This document shows, piece by piece, positions 59,301 to 64,000 of a stretch of 64,000 nt of DNA (the stretch's first letter is position 1; every line of letters begins with the position of its first letter). Source of the stretch: Fusarium oxysporum f. sp. lycopersici 4287. Taxonomy: Eukaryota > Ascomycota > Sordariomycetes > Hypocreales > Nectriaceae. The stretch is taken from assembly GCF_000149955.1 (NCBI RefSeq), contig NC_030987.1, positions 1,985,387 to 2,049,386 of the forward strand, given 5' to 3'. A program made the translations under genes and the position numbers. The notes beneath the pieces were generated by a model. The model did not search any database. It was not told where the DNA came from and saw only the letters and a list, made by a program, of their open reading frames with translations.

Positions 59301-60216
59301 AGACAGTCTTGAAGTGATACGAGGCATATCAATCATTCAATTATAGCGGAGAATCAAGCATCTGAGCCTCTGAGGACGTGCTAAACCCCACATAGACACT
59401 CCGGGGAAGCGCATGCTCGGACTTTATCAGAGTCACGACTCCGATCCGATTGACAATGAGCCTCCAAAAGACATCACGGATGATATGTATTGTCATATAA
59501 AAGTTCTTATTGCGAGGCCAAAGACCCATGCGAAGGCCGGTCTCGGGTCAAGACTTGGGTCTAACGAGACGCATCCGCATGGATGGCTACGCCTTGCGAA
59601 CTACGAGAAGCGGAGCCCAGCCTATGTTGACCGTGTCGAGCTGACACTGTACGGGCGAGACAATGATTGGACACCCATACTGTTGGCTCACCATATGCGG
59701 AGGAGCTGGAACCATCCTACAGTGTTGGAAGCACCGTCACTCCGCAGCTTGTGTGCGTGGGTCCATTGATCAAAAAGATCCATGTCTGTCAATTGAAGGG
59801 CGCACGACATGACAATCTGGCTAGACTCGCTCAGCTGGTTGGTGTGGCTGGCCGGCACTCTGCACTCCAACTCCACCAGCCTTTTGGCTTGGTTCACATT
59901 CTGGGGGATGGAGACTGCTGACTCTTTCGATGTGCTCCTAGACAGACCGTTACTTGTGCCTAGGTAGTACCTTGGTTGGATTTTCATCTTGAACAAAACT
60001 CAGGGACTATCCTCCACTTGGGAGCCTCATTCTTTTCTCTTCACTTTCAGGCTCAACTATCTTGTGTCCTTCTAGCTCTCACTCCAAACGATTCAAGTGG
60101 GACCAGGCTGACTGACATCCAAATCTATTCGGTTCATGGCTGTCACCCTTACGCGCGCCTTTCGATTGACCTGAGCCGACATCTCTGCTCCGCATCAGCA
60201 CTTATCCTTGTGCATC
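56384..60216. other. 3.8-kb intergenic, no supportable gene
   Basis: Downstream of the GATA gene and upstream of the homeobox gene. ORFs are short (largest 118 codons at 59413-59769) and overlap other-frame ORFs of similar size; none has a motif. The last 200 bases before 60217 are C/T-rich and probably leader. Nothing else was recognised. Confidence 0.45.
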
Positions 60217-63200
60217 ATGTCCAATATGGATGAGATGGAGCAATTTGTCAACTGGGACAAGGCCATTGACGCCTTTCCACAACCCCAGGATGGCAACGCC
60301 TTTGCTGGTCTGACAGCTGACAACAACGAGAGCATTGATCTTGTCCTGGAGAATGTCAGTGAAGACGACTTCAGCTTCTGCGCCCTTCAACACTTTTCAG
60401 ACAACAACTTCCCTCTGCCGGACATGCCCGCCCCAACGATGGACTTCACCACAACCGCTGAAGACATATCTAGTCAATTTCAGTGGGATACACCTCCATC
60501 GCCATGCATCAACTGTGCTATGTCTGGCTTCTCATGCAAAAAGATCCGAGAGGGTATGTACAAGGACTATTGCACTACCTGCGTAGCATTGAAGGTCGAC
60601 TGCAGCTTTGCTGTTGCCCCCGAGTCTATCAACACTTCAGCTGCGCCCTTTGACATCAACCCTTTTCTGCCATCTGGACCTCAGATCTCCAACACTCTCC
60701 AGGAGGATAACCAGGACGACTCTTGTCAATCCTCTCGCAATGCCTCTCGCAATGCCTCCGTCAGTGATCTAGGCAACCTGGGAGAAATATTCAACAACAA
60801 GGCCGCACCTCCTCCCAAAATTGGAGCACGATTCTCTCGAGAGTCGGTTCGTATTCTCAAGAACTGGCTCTCAACTCATAACCGTCATCCTTATCCTAGT
60901 GACGAAGAGAAGGAGATGCTGCAACGCCAAACAGGGTTAAACAAAGTCCAAATCACAAACTGGCTTGCAAATGCTCGTCGACGCGGCAAGGTTCAGCCCC
61001 CGCGCTCAACATCACCTCACTACACCAGCTCATGGTCAGGCCCCATGGATATCCCTCAACGCCGAGGAACACCAGCTCTGGAAGCCATGAACCCACTGCA
61101 ACGTTGGGAGCACTCCCCCCCCGAGAACGAACCTGCGTCCGTCAGTGCTATTGCACGGGCCGTCACCGCCTCTTCCTCTGGAATGTCGTCCGGACTCGAC
61201 AGCCCTTTCAGCTTGAGCTATGCGGACGATGGCTCAAGCAGATCTATCTGCAACCAGTCATCGGTCAGCAGTTTAGGCACCTCTCACTCCAGTAATGGTT
61301 CTCATGGATCGGCCTATTCACATGGATCTCGCAACTCATGGGGTTCGTTTGGCTCAGCCCCATTCAATAGCCACGGACGTCGTCGCCGTCGCCGAAGGGC
61401 TTCGGCAAAAATTGGCAAAGAGAAGACCAGCCTATCAGCCCCTCTCAAGACCTTCCAGTGTACATTCTGTACCGAAACATTCAGGACTAAGCACGACTGG
61501 CAGCGACACGAAAAGTCGTTGCACTTGTCTCTTGAGCGGTGGGTGTGTTCTCCTCACGGCGCAAAAGCCGTCAACCCTGATACCGGCATCTTATCCTGTG
61601 TCTTTTGTGGCGAGGCCAATCCAGACGATGCCCATATCGAAAGCCACAACCACTCTGCCTGCCAAGAGCGTACCCCAGCAGAACGGACATTCTACCGAAA
61701 GGATCATCTTAACCAGCACCTGCGTCTGGTGCATAATATCAAGTTTCAGGATTGGTCTATGAAGTCGTGGAAGGTAGCAACGCCTGAGATTCGGTCCCGA
61801 TGTGGTTTCTGTGGTATCGTAATGGATACATGGACTATCCGTGTCGATCATTTGGCAGAGCATTTCAAGACGGGTTATTCCATGGCTGACTGGAAGGGTG
61901 ATTGGGGTTTCGATAACCCTGTACTCGAGATGGTCGAGAACTCCATGCCTCCATGTATGAGACCTCTCCAGTATCCTGTAGACAAGTTGCCAACGTCTAA
62001 CTTTTGAAATAGATCTTATTCATTATGAGCGCACATCCCCGTTGCCATACGTAGCCACTCACTCCCCGCCAGAGTCACCTCGTAATGCCTACGAGTTGAT
62101 TAAGTTGGAAATGGCTTTCTTCACACGGAACTATCAGGACCAGCACGGACGACTCCCGAACGACGAAGAGATGATGGTCGAAGGTTGTCGTATCATTTTC
62201 GCTAGCGAACTGTTATCTCTACAGGGCATCGCGACGAGGCCATCGTGGCTCCGTGACATTATCATGAGCTCTGACACTCTACAACAAAAGGCTAGATTCG
62301 GTCCTTTGCGTGGTGCCGCTGAAAACAGGCTGGCATCCCTCAAAATTAACGGCAAGGACAACTTGTTCGAGGAGTGTCCCATGGAGGTACAGCTCCACGA
62401 ATTTGTCAAGGCCAAGAGACTACTTGGTTTAACGGCGATGGATGATGAACTTCAAGAAGAGGCTTGTCGTATCGTGGGTCGAGTGGAAGAAGTCTCTACA
62501 CACCCGTCAGAGGCCATTGCAAACTGGCTAATTCGCCTCGCAACATCTACTACGAACTGGCTCGCGCCTTTCCGTCGACGTGCACACCTTCCACGAAGCG
62601 AAGACGTGGTGGATCACATTTGCCGTTCAACGGATCCTACATCTATCGACTCAACCATCCACAGCTACTCGCGCCTCGAGCGTGAACTGAAGGATTATCT
62701 CATCTTACAACGATCGATGGGCATAGAGCCTACTGACGAGGACCTCCAACGACAAGCTCGTATCATTATATACGAATTCGATGACGGTTGGAACCAAACC
62801 GCGGCAGATAACGCATCTTGGCTCGAGGGATTCAAGAACCGTCATCCCGCAAGCAGTAACAGCTCGCCTGCATTTTCCCTTCAGCCTAGTGTCAACTCAA
62901 CTGTCAGCGGAACCGCCACCACTGATGCGACACTTTTTTCCAGTGACTGTCCTGTGCTTCTGGGATTGGGTTGTGATGACATGTTTGATATGGGCAGCGG
63001 CCCTAACTGTCCCGGACCATACTTCCTCAATGATGCGAACTGCTATCGACGATTGGCGAAGGAGCTGAAGCGATGGGTTGCTGGCACTATGTCGGCGAAC
63101 AACCCTAACAGGCATGTGCCTAGTGATGCAGAGCTTCAGCACCAGGCACGCTGGATCCTATATGACGAGTAAGTTTTCTGGGCAGGAAGATTGCCGAATG

Positions 63201-63907
63201 TGACGAGCTGACAATATTCTAGTGACGATCCTTGGAATCAGACTGCTGCAGATAATGCCGAATGGCTTCAACGGTTCAAGCGAGACGCCGGTATCCTCAA
63301 GACAGATGGTCCTGGGCTCCCAATGAGCGATGGCTGGGCCCTCGAATCTGGTGGTTCGGGATTCGCACCCCCCTATGCTTGCCCCAAGGCATCGCTTGAG
63401 CCTTTCCCTGCAGATGCGCAGGTGTCAATGGGCCAGGGTGCCAAGTCACTGCCAGCAGCTATTGCTAACAGCTACATCGAGAAGCTCACATCGCAGGCGG
63501 CACGACCTGCTGAGGTTTTTTGCTCGCGAGAGCTGGAGCGTGGTCTTATCAGCTATGTCGAGGATCATGTAGCATGCAAGGGATCCATGCCCACAGACGC
63601 CATGCTTCAGACACGAGCGCGTCGGATTCTCGACTCGCAGACGACTCCAGCCGATGATATTGATCTGTTGAGCAAGTTCAAGGATATGGTGGCTAAGAAG
63701 GTTCCTCAAGCAGTGGCCGCTCAGGACACCATTGCCAGTGCTCCTGCGATGCCCAGCAATATGGAGCTTAACCTCTCAGATGAGGATGTGAACAATATCC
63801 TGCAGGACATGAATTTCGAATTTGATGCTCAAGACTTTGGCGTTGCAATGGAAGGGTTACAAGATACAGGAGGTGTTAGCCTGGATATGGCAGGATTCAC
63901 GGATTAG
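60217..63907 (+). CDS. homeobox (KN/TALE-type) plus C2H2 zinc-finger protein with C-terminal repeats
   Basis: Three exons, 60217-61954, 62013-63168 and 63223-63907, give 1192 residues. N-terminal half: a Cys cluster ([13 protein letters not shown]...[11 protein letters not shown], about 97-130); a TALE-type homeodomain at about 204-258 with Pro-Tyr-Pro in the first loop ([11 protein letters not shown]) and recognition helix [14 protein letters not shown]; Ser/Gly-rich linkers; a basic RRRRRR run; and C2H2-like fingers from about 415 ([22 protein letters not shown] and later ones). C-terminal half: five repeats of about 55-80 residues, the clearest containing [34 protein letters not shown]. 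Intron 1 is 58 nt (GTATGA, GTCTAAC, AATAG, phase 1). Unspliced, it ends the protein at a TGA (62005). The protein is a DNA-binding nuclear regulator; its targets are unknown. Confidence 0.88.
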
Positions 63908-64000
63908 GGACCGCTTTATACCATTCACGAAGTGTATTAACGATAATGATTAGACGCATATAACAAAAAGGTGTCAGGTTTTTGAGAGTTTCTAGATACA
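63908..64000. other. 3' flank of the homeobox gene, end of window
   Basis: Only 93 bases, AT-rich, consistent with a 3' untranslated region. Confidence 0.5.

Noticed and set aside
61990..62020. Possible programmed +1 frameshift at CTTTTGA joining the homeobox ORF to the following ORF
   Set aside because: The two frames are joined more simply by a 58-nt intron (61955-62012) with GTATGA donor, GTCTAAC branch and TAG acceptor in the right phase; the TTTTGA lies inside it.
1..64000. tRNA genes, 5S rRNA, CRISPR arrays, transposase genes
   Set aside because: Looked for T-loop GTTCGAATC-like boxes, the dispersed fungal 5S sequence, regular direct repeats and transposase motifs; none convincing by eye. 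A covariance-model scan would settle the RNA genes.

Overview
The window reads as a chromosome segment of a filamentous ascomycete, most likely a Sordariomycete close to Fusarium. That placement is an inference from gene style. Introns are short (about 50-110 nt) with GTANGT donors, CTAAC branch sites and TAG/CAG acceptors. Genes lie singly on both strands with pyrimidine-rich leaders. Several gene types are ascomycete-specific: an arginine attenuator peptide uORF, an SRE-type GATA repressor with a cysteine-rich centre, and Clr2. No prokaryotic element, CRISPR array, rRNA or convincing tRNA was seen. All exon joins below were worked out by hand from splice signals and reading frame.

Layout. 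1-162: 3' end of a DJ-1/PfpI family gene. 1.5-3.4 kb (+): Acinus-like SAP/RRM protein. 3.9-5.7 kb (-): arginine-specific carbamoyl-phosphate synthase small subunit, preceded in the same leader by a 24-residue attenuator peptide split over three exons, one of only 13 nt. 7.6-8.5 kb (-): electron-transfer flavoprotein beta. 8.5-10.5 kb: no supportable gene. 10.5-12.0 kb (-): a broken argininosuccinate lyase copy. 12.6-13.8 kb (-): Gcs1-type ArfGAP. 15.0-16.7 kb (-): two-RRM RNA-binding protein. 19.2-21.2 kb (+): TAH18 diflavin reductase. 21.6-24.3 kb (-): membrane-anchored aspartic-protease-like protein that has lost one catalytic Asp. 26.6-29.1 kb (+): GPI-anchored-type cell-surface protein. 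30.5-33.9 kb (+): F-box/WD/UIM protein of Ufo1/Pof10 type. 33.9-41.5 kb: 7.5 kb without a supportable gene, holding a 25-bp perfect inverted repeat. 41.5-42.7 kb (+): CxxC zinc-ribbon protein with an anomalous start. 44.0-46.0 kb (-): Clr2. 47.0-48.0 kb (+): Nse1. 48.7-50.1 kb (+): single-pass membrane protein. 50.3-52.0 kb (-): Ash2/Bre2. 54.6-56.4 kb (+): SRE-type GATA iron regulator. 60.2-63.9 kb (+): a 1192-residue homeobox/C2H2 protein with five C-terminal repeats.

Most genes are unrelated housekeeping or regulatory functions. Two loose themes appear. One is arginine metabolism: the CPS-A small subunit, its peptide sensor and an argininosuccinate lyase pseudogene all lie within 8.1 kb. 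The other is chromatin: Clr2, Nse1 and Ash2/Bre2 lie within 8 kb. Neither need be functional clustering. The best-supported unusual element is the attenuator peptide uORF with its micro-exon.
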